NCBI RefSeq assembly: GCF_030269925.1
Contig: NC_085117.1
Location: 15,004,731-15,068,730, forward strand
Direction of reading: 5' to 3'
Source of the DNA: Bombyx mori
Lineage: Eukaryota > Arthropoda > Insecta > Lepidoptera > Bombycidae
DNA: 64,000 bases
Position 1 is the first letter of the stretch, and the number at the start of each line of letters is the position of its first letter. Below, piece after piece: positions 42,091 through 53,600 of the stretch. A program made the position numbers and the translations under genes. Below the pieces are notes generated by a model. It was given only the letters and a program-made list of their open reading frames with translations. It was not told where the DNA came from and ran no database searches.

Positions 42091-43296
42091 CTATTGTAAT
42101 GATATGGCCGTACGTCGTACTGCTGCAGATAGAGCTGGATTTGGATCAGGTGGCTCAGTCAATAATTTAACAGATGTCCAACAGCCATCTTCATTTGATT
42201 GTCGCAAAGCCTCCATAGTTGCTTGGACTCTTTGTCCATCTTCAAAAGTTGCTGCCGCTTTAACAGGTTCTTTTATCCAGTCCATTTCTTCTTTGACGGG
42301 CAAAAATGCCTCTTTGAGAGCACTTATCATTTTACAAAGACCTTTAATATAAGGCTTAGGAACCACACTTGAGGCACAGCTTAAATCTTCTATATCTACA
42401 TATATAACATCTTCTTTGTCGTGCCTCTTAGTTTCCTCATCTGGAAAATGTTTATTAGAGTAGGTTTTATGCAGTTTTCCATGGAGATCTCCACCTCTCA
42501 CCACTAAATATCCCTTTTTGCTACAAACATAAATCTCTTGATTAAAACATGGTCCTGGTAAATGATTATTCAGTGTCGCAGTCACTAACAAGCCTTTGTC
42601 CATTTGTAATTGGAATGTACAAAAATCTGGAGCTGTGATCTTCCTTATACCATTTATTTTTGAAGTCTCTTCAACAAAAGTCCTCAATACACCATGTACT
42701 TTTACTACTTTCTGTTTAGTAAGAAATGATACCAAATCTATAACATGGCTTCCCACTAAAGTTAAGGTACCGCCACCCATTGTATCATCACATAACCAGT
42801 TATAAGAGTCTCCTATTAAAGGTCCCATTTGTACTCTTACATCTATAAGTGTTAATTCTTCAGGGTCTCCAAGATATCCCTCTTGAATACACTTTCTCAT
42901 ATGAGTGAATGCTGGTAAAAATCTCAGTGAATGATTAACAATAGAAATGAGCGTTGGATAATACTGTGCTGCACGAACCATCTTCAATGCTTCAGCTTGG
43001 CACAGTCCCGCTGGTTTATCACAAACAACATGTTTTCCTATACCAAGTGCTTTGACAGATATCTGAGCATGAAGATTTGGGGCACAAACTATGAAAACTA
43101 AACTCACATTCTTCTTGAGAAGGACGTCGTCAATTTTGTTTGTGAAGAAAGGAATTTTAAGTTCTTTTGCGGCTATCTCTGCTTCTTGCAAAGTTATACC
43201 CCATATTGCTTCAACAGAAAATCCTTTCTCTTTCAAGAAAGGCACCAGAACTTTAGCAATCGCTCCTGTTCCAAAAACCCCAATACCCGGTAACAT
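42091..43296 (-). CDS. Gfod: GFOD1/2-like oxidoreductase (Gfo/Idh/MocA family), intronless
   Basis: 401 residues, close to the length of vertebrate GFOD proteins. MLPGIGVFGTGAIAKVLVPF is a Rossmann dinucleotide-binding start (GVFGTG). HVVCDKPAG has K94 where the family's catalytic EKP lysine sits. RFLPAFTHM, YNWLCDDTMGGGTL, VGSHVIDLVSFLT, KVHGVLRTFVEET and PDFCTFQLQM are the conserved C-terminal alpha/beta blocks of the GFOD group. The C-terminal region with KAAATFEDGQRVQATMEAL also fits. Predicted role: NAD(P)-dependent oxidoreductase of unknown substrate. Vertebrate GFOD proteins have been linked to extracellular matrix or lack clear activity. The start is the first ATG and matches the family's MLPG. 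An initiator-like TCAGT lies about 25-30 nt upstream. It is convergent with Hsp10. Confidence 0.94.
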   Translation of the reverse strand: MLPGIGVFGTGAIAKVLVPFLKEKGFSVEAIWGITLQEAEIAAKELKIPFFTNKIDDVLLKKNVSLVFIVCAPNLHAQISVKALGIGKHVVCDKPAGLCQAEALKMVRAAQYYPTLISIVNHSLRFLPAFTHMRKCIQEGYLGDPEELTLIDVRVQMGPLIGDSYNWLCDDTMGGGTLTLVGSHVIDLVSFLTKQKVVKVHGVLRTFVEETSKINGIRKITAPDFCTFQLQMDKGLLVTATLNNHLPGPCFNQEIYVCSKKGYLVVRGGDLHGKLHKTYSNKHFPDEETKRHDKEDVIYVDIEDLSCASSVVPKPYIKGLCKMISALKEAFLPVKEEMDWIKEPVKAAATFEDGQRVQATMEALRQSNEDGCWTSVKLLTEPPDPNPALSAAVRRTAISLQ

Positions 43297-43850
43297 TGTC
43301 CTTACTTTGTTTTCACTGACATTTAATAAGGTGAGGCTTCAAACATGTTAGGTACAATCGAATTTGATTGAATGTAATAGTTCTAAATTCCTATTCTAAA
43401 TGCGATTCATTTTCTATTTAGAAGTTAGAATGAAATAAGATTCTGCAAATTGTCTCGCTCGACAAATCAAGGCAACATTAAATATCAATTTTTATTTACT
43501 ACTTGTACATAATAAAGTACATACATACATACATAATTGTATTTATGAAATTACAAAATTGAAAATAACTTCAATGTGACAACTGACCGTTGACATTTAA
43601 TAGTGTTGACAGTACTACTACATCTTATTTCAATGTAGTACTCTGTTAATGTAAAAGAGCATTTTGTAAAAAAATTTGACCGTAATTTTAAAAATCTTCA
43701 TAAAATTTATTATATATATTTAGAACATATTATGTTAAATACATCAAGCTAAATCTAGACAGATTCTGAATTTCCGATTGGTTTTTTGTTTTAATAGAGT
43801 TTTTATACAAAAAACCTGTAAAATATTAGTTAAGGACGAAATAAAAGTTC

Positions 43851-45805
43851 TTATTTTGTTACTTGGAAATGAGTGAAAACCGTAAAGAAACACGCAGACT
43901 GTATTATAAATGTATGTTTTTCTATTAGATCATAGACTAAACAACATCTTGAAAAATTAAAAATGCGAAAAACAAATAAATGAAATTGCTTTAGCAGTAC
44001 TGAGTATTTTTTGTTACCCTTTGAACACTTTCTAATCAAAATGGTTAGTTTTCTTATAAGATAGAAAAAGAAGGATGCTATATTTCCTATTTATAATATT
44101 TATCATGAAGTTGTTTTAAATGATTGATTATAGCGTTTCAATTTAAAGAAAAAGAAATATTTATCATAATTATCAGCATAATTTTGGGACAGTAACAAAA
44201 CAAGAAGCTTTGGTAACAAAATTGGAAATGTAAAGCTTCGTATACACACTGTTTTTTTTTTTGTTGTGATTGAAGATTTACTGGTGGCCCGGAGGCCTTT
44301 CCAGTTTCACCACGACAGGTGGGCGAGTAAAGGCTCAGCCAGAAGGGGTGGGATTTGCTAACACCTGCCCGCGCACCTCCGAAGGAGACCTAACAACTCA
44401 AGAACAACTGCAGGGGTGGGATTTGCTAACAGCTGCCCGAGCGCCTCCGAAGGAGACCTAACAACTCAAGAGCAACTGCTTCGGGAATGAATCTACTGCC
44501 GGATCCGGATCCGGAGCGGATCGCTGAGAAGATCCGGCGAGAAACTCAGCGAGCTGATGCATGGGTTAGGTTGCACGTCGACCTCTTTGTCGAGTTCGAG
44601 GAGTACGACTACCGGGGTTCCTCAACCTGCTCCTAGTGTTAGAGCTGAAGGTATCTAATGCAAGAGTTATTGGATCTGATGGATCCGTAAGGACGTGTCT
44701 AGGGCGAAGACGGTGACTTGCTCCTGCGTGATCAGGATTCGGGGAGTAGTCAGCGGCGGCAACGATAAGACCATTATCATGACGCATAGCCTTATCGAAG
44801 TAACGTTCCGACGCTGACTTCATGTGTTTGCGTATCGATTCGAGGCCCAGGTCGTCTTGTAGGTTAACGTTCCTCACGAACCACGGAGCCCCGACGGCTA
44901 ACCTGCAAAAGCGGGATTGAAGGGATTGGAGGGTGTCTATGTGTGTGCGAGCCGCGTGAGCGAACACCACACTCGCGTAAGCCATGACGGGCCTTATGTA
45001 AGTTTTGTAAAGTTTTACCTTGTTCCGAAGGGACATTTTACTCCGTTTACATATGATGGGGTAAAGTCTGCCGAGAATAAACGCGGCACGATCGCGGACT
45101 GTTTTAATATGCGGGCGGAATGTCATGGATGAATCCAGGGTGACTCCCAGGTATTTGACCTTCCTGCCCAGGGTATAGGTTGACCAAAGTGGGTGATCGG
45201 GGGTGACATTGACACTATCATAAAATGAAAACAATATAAGTAAAAATCAAAACACAAATTAAAAATTTATTGCGAATATTATTCCAAAATCAAAACTTTC
45301 ATTGAGGAAACAAATAAAAACTTATACCTTCTAATTAATCAGTTGAGTCTTCATTATATACTAGTATGACAATTATGTGAGATGTGTACTTAGCTTTTAA
45401 AACTCTTTTTTTGTTACTCCTCGTTCTGATTATACGTTACCACGCGAAAGTAACAAAAACAGAAGTAACAAAAAGACGGGTACAGAGTTTCAATAAAATT
45501 ACATATTCTTTAAAACTCACTAGTTAAATAGTATTTTACATCAAATTGTAGTCCATATAATTAACTATTTATCAATTTTAACAAGAACATTATGTATCTT
45601 GAACTTACCTTCATACAGGGTAACAAAATCCGGATCGAATTCGCCGCAGTGCAGGGCACAGCGTTATGCCGCGGCTGTTGTCGACACCGAAATGACATCA
45701 CAACAAAATGGCGATGTGAAATGTCGTCAATAGTGCTGCCAAAAGAAAAAAACACTAACTAAATTACTAGTTTAAAAAATCTTTCGACACAAAAATCGGT
45801 AACAA
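43851..45805. repeat. Cluster of nine GTAACAAAA motifs in both orientations
   Basis: GTAACAAAA or its complement occurs at about 43857, 44011, 44191, 44212, 45411, 45450, 45464, 45620 and 45799, several as GGTAACAAAAT(T/C)GG. Chance expectation over 2 kb is well below one. The layout suggests the body of an uncharacterised DNA transposon into which the LINE at 44252-45215 inserted. Termini were not identified. A GC-rich piece at about 45612-45735 ends at a good minus-strand donor (GAAG|GTAAGT). Confidence 0.45.
44252..45215 (-). mobile_element. 5'-truncated family C-type LINE with RT C-terminus
   Basis: The minus-strand frame (about 44566-45215) encodes the end of a reverse transcriptase and its thumb: GRKVKYLGVTLDSSMTFRPH, LYKTYIRPVMAYAS, LQSRFCRLAVGAPWFVRNV, and an arginine-rich end. 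Its 3' untranslated region contains the family C core antisense and a 68-bp direct duplication (starts at 44345 and 44413). It closes with an A tail, seen as T, at 44252-44263. The frame is open for more than 200 codons, so the insertion is fairly recent, but the RT catalytic core is missing. Confidence 0.85.
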
Positions 45806-46649
45806 AATCGAAATTCCATTTTGGAATTTTTATGGGACAATATTATTTTCCGAAAACTGATTAACTTGCGACGTATTTCACTATATACTAAATAAAACAT
45901 GTATTCAAATACTCTAAGTAGTGTTTTAAGACTATAACATATTATATTCAGTTTTAGAATGTAATGAAATAAATAAGTTCAAAATCACTGCGGTTTCAAT
46001 GGGACAACTTATTTTCCATAGTACGAAATTTTTGGTTTTTAGATTATTAATTATTTATTGTAGTTAGTGTGTTTTTTTTATTGTTTTGATATTTTCTCTG
46101 ATAATTAAGCAATATATTTAGACTATCGTAGTAAAAAAATAATCAAAGACCAAAGTATGGGACATCAACATTGCGGCTATAGTAAAACAAAAATTGAGAA
46201 ATGCTCAAAACTAGATTTAGCTCTCGACTAGACATGTATAGGTACCTGTATTTATATTCATTCGCAAGTTCATCGCCGTAATGCTTTGTTTCTTTTACGG
46301 GAGAGAACCAGCTTGGGGCGAGTCATTATTAAAACCTTTCCACTGCTGATGGGCATTCCTATAATTAGACAGCATAAGTTCCGTCTCTTGCCGTTCATAT
46401 CTTCTTAGAATGACCATAGGAAATAAAATGGCAGAAGCCCCTACCAATTTTCTGGCAAAATCATAAACGTAATCACGTAGCGTAAGCGCTATTCACATTT
46501 TTTTAATTCCATCCTCTCCTCAGGTTCCAGAATTACTTTCACCATTTGCTGGAGCTCAGTGATTTACGCTGGCTTCTCTTTAATGGACATTAAAATTTAA
46601 TGTTTACCCAATTTGCCATTATTTTATTATACCTAAGTATTATTGTAAT
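45806..46649. other. Gene-free AT-rich stretch
   Basis: No gene. ATTCCATTTTGGAAT near 45814 is palindromic. TGGGACA recurs at 45834, 46001 and 46158. Confidence 0.5.
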
Positions 46650-47380
46650 TAAGGGCTAAATCGATGCAACGGCTATTGTCCACTGTTTGGACGGTGAGAA
46701 ACGGAATTCTGTCGATTATTAATCATCACCTATGCGAACTGCTTTCTTCTATGTGAAGATACAGGCGGAAGCTACTGGTCTTGAACGTTCATAAGTCGAA
46801 AGAGTCCGATTATATCCTCACAATGGTTTTGAAGACAAGCGCCCCTGAGCTGACATCTGCGCTAAGGCGTTTGTAAATCCTCTCGAATAACACTCTGTTA
46901 GTGCTATACGTATTCCATATTCGTAAAAGACCGCTCATGTCCATCCTATACCCAAGAAGGGTGACCGGTCGGACCTCTTGAAGTATACCATGTCTACAGT
47001 GATAGCTTCCTTGTTTACAAGGTGATCGAGCGAATACGCAACTCTTGAAAAATCTTGAGGATCGCCAGCTGATCAGTGATCGACAGTATGGTTTATGTCA
47101 CGGTCGCTTAACTTGTGATCTTTTGTAATACTTTACTTACAGGTGGGCTAAATCCGTGGAGAGCAAGGGCGACGCTCTCGCCGTGGGCCCTCATATCGCG
47201 GAGGCTTTTGAGACGGTCTGGCACTTCTGTAAAAATTAACATTTACCAAATCCCCGAGGGACTCTGCAAGTGATTCGCTTTTGGGTTGTGGAAAGCATCA
47301 TAGTTATCGCAGACGGCTGCTGCTCCGATACCGCAATCGTACTGCCATTTCTCGGGAATCGCGCTACGTTTCGTTTAGCT
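46650..47380 (+). pseudogene. Decayed reverse transcriptase of a non-LTR retrotransposon
   Basis: Pieces of an RT are readable with stops and frame changes: PKKGDRSDLLKY, LISDRQYGLCHGRLTCDLL and KSVESKGDALAVGPHIAEAF, then a degraded IPEGLC/DGCCSD-like stretch. The order matches fingers and palm of a Jockey/CR1-type RT. The catalytic FADD box is not found. Confidence 0.65.
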
Positions 47381-48285
47381 ACTAAACTAAACTAATGACC
47401 GTCTCCGACAAATAAATTTATGCTACATAGTTAAGATAAAGACAAATAAGATTTTTATTGGATAATTTTTATTTTATTGAAATAATGTATGTATTTCCAC
47501 CTCGTATCTAATGATGGACGGTTGCATTTTTTGTGATATCTTTTGGCTTCACTGAAAAGAACGTGATTGTGAGTCGTCTGCACGTTGATAGATAGAGTTT
47601 AGAGATTCATGTCGATTGAAAAACATTGTTTTGTTCGGATTTCGTTCACGTAAATGGAACAAAGAATAATATTTGTTAAGAAAACAGTAGGCGCGGCCGT
47701 AAGTCACACTGGATGGCGCTTAAAACGAATCACTTTTCGTCGGAGTGGTTAAACTCAATGCTTTGATATCATCCACCTGGACAAAGTAGGGTTGGCATTT
47801 CATGCGCACGTAATAATTTTATTAGATTAAATCGTTCTTAAAATTATATATTCGGAGTTAAAGAAAACTAATTTTAATTATACGCTACATGAAAAAAATT
47901 AAGCTTTTATAATTTTGTTGTTTACCTAATTTAAATTTAAAAGGCGGATAAGTATTGTCAATTTATTTCGTGAAATGATACAATGTGCTATTTAGAGGAG
48001 CGTAACGTTATGTATGTTATTGAGGATATACCTAACATTCAGATGAGAAATTGTTCCGTAAAAATAGTACTTACATAGTTAAAATATTGTATACTTTAAT
48101 ACTTCATTTATATTTTTATAAACTCTTCAATTTTCTTCTTGTTTTACGTTGTTGTATTCCAACGCCGTTTTCACTGGACCATATTTTCATTATATAAACA
48201 ATGGATATTGTGTAAAAGTATTAAAATACTGTCAGTCAATTATGTAAGTTATTATATTTTATACTATTAGTTGCTCTTTACGTTA
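47381..48285. other. Gene-free AT-rich stretch
   Basis: Nothing recognised. A GC-richer word GTAGGCGCGGCCGTAAG is near 47687. Confidence 0.5.
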
Positions 48286-48289
48286 TTAA

Positions 48290-48619
48290 CCGACTTCAAA
48301 AAAGGAGGAGGTCCTCAATTCGACTGTTTTTTTTTTTTATATATTTGTACCTCATAACTTTTGATTGAATGAATCGATTTTGATGATTCTTTCTTTATTA
48401 GAAAGCTGACGCTTCCCGTGTGACCCAATTTAGTACAGTAATGGTATCCATGTGAAAACCATATAAGTCATAAATTTGCATTAAGTACGTGCGCGACAAA
48501 TAGATGAATAACTCAATAACTCAATATCGCGCCAACCGATTTCGATGATTATTGTTTTTAGTGTAGGTATATTAATTTGTTTTGGTATATCTTTTTTTTC
48601 TATTTGAAGTCGATTTTTG
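48290..48619. mobile_element. Non-autonomous element flanked by TTAA with CGACTTCAAA ends
   Basis: The left end CCGACTTCAAA and the right end TTTGAAGTCGATTTTTG are inverted. TTAA stands just outside both (48286-48289 and 48620-48623), as for piggyBac-type target duplications. The interior (AAGGAGGAGGTCCTCAATTCG) is of a type I associate with widespread lepidopteran repeats. No coding content. Confidence 0.55.
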
Positions 48620-48623
48620 TTAA

Positions 48624-49603
48624 AGCATGTCTATTTACAATTATTGTTGACTCGAAAATAATGAGCCTAAATTAAGTACTGTCAGTAGACATCCCTACGT
48701 ATATCCTATTTGCAGCAATTCGTCTTCAATCTCGGTCGGAACCCACCGCGATACTCGATAACTTCCACAATTAGTTTCTGAGTGATGAGCTCAAACAAAA
48801 TGAATTTAGAATCTATTTTTTTCTTCGCAGAATAGGTCCACTTAATCACAAAAATTTTAAAGGTCGACGAAAACAAAAACAATTACTACAATCGGTTTTA
48901 AAAAATTTGGATTTTTTACATAATTTTCAATAAGATCTTTGTCACTTTTTGAAATTGCTACCATAAATACACATTCTATTTAAATAACTTAACTCAATTT
49001 AAATATAGTTTTTTTGCGAGTCGCGGACATGATTAAAACTAATTTTACGGTTTAATCTGACGTTTTTTTATTGTTACTATGTTGTTACTACATTATTTCC
49101 GATTTTTTGAATACTTCATAGTTTTCATTATCACCAACGACTAGATGGCACTGGAGTCGTTCAATAAACCATAAAATCATTTTTAAATATGTCGATTTCA
49201 ATATTTACACGTTTTGAAAGCATCCGACCTATCGAAAATATTCGAACCCTTAGGATGTGCATAGCACGTGTAGAAGAATGGCTAGAAACAAAGTATTGAG
49301 TGTCGCGGAAGCGTGATCCGATGCGACCTCGTCAAAGTTTTTTGTTTTTTTTTTTATCTCACTGAGCACTAATAGCGTCGCGATATTCCTAGTTTGTAAA
49401 AATTAAATTCAATTAACTTTAATTTGATTTTGGGCATAATCTTAAAATGAAAATAACAATTTTAAATACTGTTTTGACAAATAATATTTTCGGGTATCCG
49501 TAAAATGTAAAGTAGAACCTAAGTTCAGTAATAGGTAGTTGTTACTTATCTTGGTGTGACACTATTGCGATATTGCACCTGAAACCTATTATTTCAATGG
49601 CAC
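48624..49603. other. Gene-free stretch
   Basis: No gene or named repeat seen. Confidence 0.5.
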
Positions 49604-49772
49604 CAAGGTTTTTTTTATTGCATTGATGGGGGGAAGAGGTCATAGTCCACCTGGTGTTAAGTGGATACCGGAGCCCACAGACATCCACCACGCAAATGCC
49701 GCCCCCCACCTTGAGATATGAGTTCTAAGGTCTCAGTATAGTACAACGGCTGCCCCACCCTTCAAACGAATG
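49604..49772 (-). mobile_element. Family A repeat, truncated
   Basis: 3' two-thirds of the family in minus orientation, from the T run to CCCACCCTTCAAACG. Confidence 0.75.
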
Positions 49773-49899
49773 CACCGGACGTCTTATTCTATATTGACTG
49801 TGTAGTAGCAGTTTTAAAGTCGTTAACCAGAGCACGTGTTACATCCTATATCATTATACAATGTTTTATTTATTTAAATTAATGGAAAAATAGATTTAA

Positions 49900-49984
49900 G
49901 TATACGGCCCACCTGATGGTAAGAAGTTACCATCGCCCGTGTATTTCAGCAATGCCAGGGGCAGAGCCAAGCCGCTGCCTACCG
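49900..49984 (-). mobile_element. Family B repeat
   Basis: ACGGCCCACCTGATGG and GCAGAGCCAAGCCGCTGCC in family order. An RTE-type LINE scrap (GGAGAGGCCTATGTCCAG) follows on the plus strand at about 50157-50228. Confidence 0.7.
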
Positions 49985-50439
49985 TAATTATAAGTCGTTC
50001 AAAGTCTAAAACTCATTTTCTTAAAATTTTATGTTAAGCTACTTCAATTCTTGAGGTGTGATAATATGTGCCCTCAACGTTACTTGACAACCCGTTCACA
50101 ATCCCAACTAACTGAAGTTAATTTAAATCAACTAAAATAAATTTGAAAATAGGAACACGGAGACCGGGCTCAGTGGTGAGGATTGGGAGAGGCCTATGTC
50201 CAGTAGAGGACGACTGTGGGCTCATGATGAATAGAAATTTAAAATTTATTATTATGTTAAAACTACAATTTTAATGATATCGATACATAACGTGGTGAAC
50301 GTAAGCGTTTTAATTACATTTGTTTTAACTGAAACATTTTCGATTAAAAATTTAAAAAAACTTAAAGGGAGCACAAAACTAGATTTGTATACTAAAATGC
50401 ATGTACTACAAATATAAACAATCCTGATACTTGCATCTA

Positions 50440-50560
50440 CGGGAGGGGCGAACGCAAGGACCGCCCAAACATTTCATGACCGCCCGCCTTGCGCTCACGC
50501 ATCTCAAATGAAAACTGACTTGCCTTGCAACAGGGTCTCAAGCCTCGCATTTAATTCGTT
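50440..50560 (+). promoter_or_regulatory. GC-rich upstream region of the bHLH gene
   Basis: A GC-rich block (GGGAGGGGCGAACGC, ACCGCCCGCCTTGCGCTCACG) about 80-200 bp upstream of the ATG, in otherwise AT-rich DNA. It is a plausible proximal promoter. An AATATAAG near 50577 could be a weak TATA box. Confidence 0.35.
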
Positions 50561-50637
50561 TTAAGAAATTAATTAAATATAAGCAGTTATGTGTCTGAAG
50601 TGATTTACTTGTGCAATATAAAAAAAAAAACAAAAAA

Positions 50638-53600
50638 ATGCCGCGAAAAAGAACGAATAAGTCACCGTCGGTTGATAAACGTTCCGAACCGGATATTGAT
50701 GATGACGATTTTTATTTTGATGACACGCAATCCAACTCAGGTCAGTAATTGATAGTAAATATAATTAAATAGTTAACGACAATTATTTCAATAAAGAATT
50801 AAGATACATTAAATTTTGTATAGGTTGAATGTTAAATCGTGTGTAGAGCAAACAATATTAAAATATTACATAGTTTTTTTTTCTAAATCAAATGACGATT
50901 TAAATCACATCCAATGTTCCAAATTCGAGTTCAATTAGGTACCATTGAATTCAATAAAGTTTTCGTTATCTTAATTATTCCGAATAAGTGTGAATGATCT
51001 TAGTATTGTCTACCTAGTATTGTGTACACACTCAGCATAATCTCTGAGATTGCTTTATCTATTGAAAAATAATAAAATTTCCAAAAGATAAACAAATCAT
51101 GTCTGAGAAAAATTATAAAATTAGGATTCAAAACAAAGCGATATCCTTGACTTGTACGATTAAAATTTCTATAGCGATATTTTGATTTATTTATCGGCTT
51201 TCGCTTATTATCAATATGAATATTAAATTAAGGGCATAAAAGCATAAAAGATTTAGCGTGGAAAATAGCGAGTCATAATTTTGTTAAGCTTATTTTATAT
51301 CTAGGCCTACATAGATTGTTTGCTCTGTTTATAGTTATTTCTTTATCACTGTTTATAGTTAAGCTTTTAAATTATTTAATTAAATACGGTTATTGTTTAC
51401 ACGTATATCTTGTACCGTGACATTATTAAAAATATATGTTATAATAAGTATCGAGTGTGTCTTTAAAATAAAATGAAAAAATGTTTTGAGTTAAACCTTA
51501 TTACTAACATTATGATTACAGTATAAGACATGAGAGCCTCTGGTTTTAATGTTATTTATGGATTAAAAGAAAGGATTTTTTTTTTGTCGTATATTTCGAT
51601 TCAAGCTAAAAGTATTTATATGATTGGATCCTTATCACGTCTATTAGTCAAGATGAAAAGACAAACTTATGTTACGTGGCTACTGGTCCTCAAAGAGACT
51701 AACCAGAACGAGGATGCCATTGTCCATCATGAGCCATGTCAATTACATTGGAATAACAGAAGGAGAATTCGGAAAAACTATAAAAACAGCAAGAACAAAA
51801 TCTTCCACAAAGCGAATGTTTTTGCTTGGTGACCGATATTTTTTTTATTTTTTATTGTGTAAATTGGTGGACGAGCTCACAGCCCACGTAGTGCTAAGTG
51901 GTCACTGGAGCCCATAAGACATCTACGACCCACCCACCCTGAGATATAAGTTCTAAGGTCTCAAGTGTAGCTACAATGGCTGTCCCACCCTTCAAACCGA
52001 AACGCGTTATTGCTTCACGGTAGAAATAGGCAGGGTGGTGGTACCTACCCGCGCGGACTCACAAGAAGTCCTACCACCAGTAAGATGATCTTTCCTTTGT
52101 TTTCTTCTCCCAAACTAAACTTTCCACCATAGATTACATTTACGGTAGGCAGCGGCTTGGCTCTGCCCCTGGCATTGCTGTAATCCATGGGCGACGGTAA
52201 CCACTCACCATCAGGTGGGCTGTGTGCGCGTCTGCCTACAAGGGCAATAAAAAAAATCTTCAAAAGATTCAGCGAAGCTCTTGCTACGGCCAGTATTAAC
52301 AAATCCTCTCGCGTTGAGCCCCCTGAGCTCACCTACCAGTCCGCGCGTAGTTGGAATAGCCCCTCAAGCTACTAAGATCAATATAATGAAAAAAATCGTC
52401 TACAAACAAGATCAAGTTGTTTATACCACAGGTCGCAATTCGCACGAGCCGCACAGAAACGCAGCCAATGCACGAGAACGGGCCAGAATGCGGGTTTTGT
52501 CAAAAGCATTCTGCAGGTAATTATCATAACTAGTGGTCCCACGGTAGTCGAAATTCGACTGTAATTATAAGATTGTACACTATTATGATTCTATTGTCAA
52601 AGAATTATTATACTTCTATAATCACAGATTTCGCCAAGACTACATATTAGGTAAATATTAATAAAGACAAACAATATTTAATCTATTCTCAATTTGACCA
52701 GAGACGTCAAGAAAAAAAGTTTGACAATAAATAAACAGTATGCATGCGCGTGAGCGTCAAATACATGGTAGTGTGTGTAATGTTTTTTTATTGATTTAAT
52801 GTATTTTTTAGGCATAATTTAAAAAAATGTTAACATTCTGCACTCCTTCTCTATATTCTCTATAATTGTGGGAAGTTTCATACTCCTCCTTCCGCGCAAT
52901 TCTCGTAAAAAGGGATACAAAGTTTTTCCTTCACGTATTAATATATAGATGATGGACATAATATTATTTATTATTTTTATTTAAATTATTATACTGTTAT
53001 AATATAAAATTTCTTATTGTTTATATTCATTTTTAATTAAATAACTAACAACAAACTTTCTATTGACAGCCTCAACTGCATGTTCTCAAGACATAATAAA
53101 TAAATAAATAACTGGAAACAAATCACACACGGTCATTCGGCCTCAAATTAGGATTCCCTGTGCTGTGGGTACCAGAGACTGACATACATACTTATAGACG
53201 TTTATATATAGACATACATATATAGATAAAAAACACCCAGAGCAAATAAACTCATCGTAATGCTTCTAGAATGGAGAATCTTAGCTACATAGTGCAGAGG
53301 CACCCGTATAGTGCACAGAGGACATGATAATAATATCAGTCATATCTGATTATTTCACTGGTGGTAGGACCTCTTGGGAGTCCGCACGAGTAGGTACCAC
53401 CACCCCGCCTATTTCCGCCGTGAAGCAGTAATGCGTTTCGGTTCGAGGGGTGGGGTAGCCGTTGTAACGGTACTGAGACCTTAGAACTTATATCTCGAGG
53501 TGGGTGGCGCATTTACGTTGTATGTCTATGGGCTCCAGTAGCCATTTAACACCAGGTGGGCTGTGAGCTCGTCCGTTCATCTATGCAAAAAAAAAAAAAT

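Noticed and set aside
52281..52520. Frame that starts upstream of bHLH exon 2
   Set aside because: The upstream part is intron and repeat; the real exon starts after the AG at 52430-52431, as shown by phase and homology.
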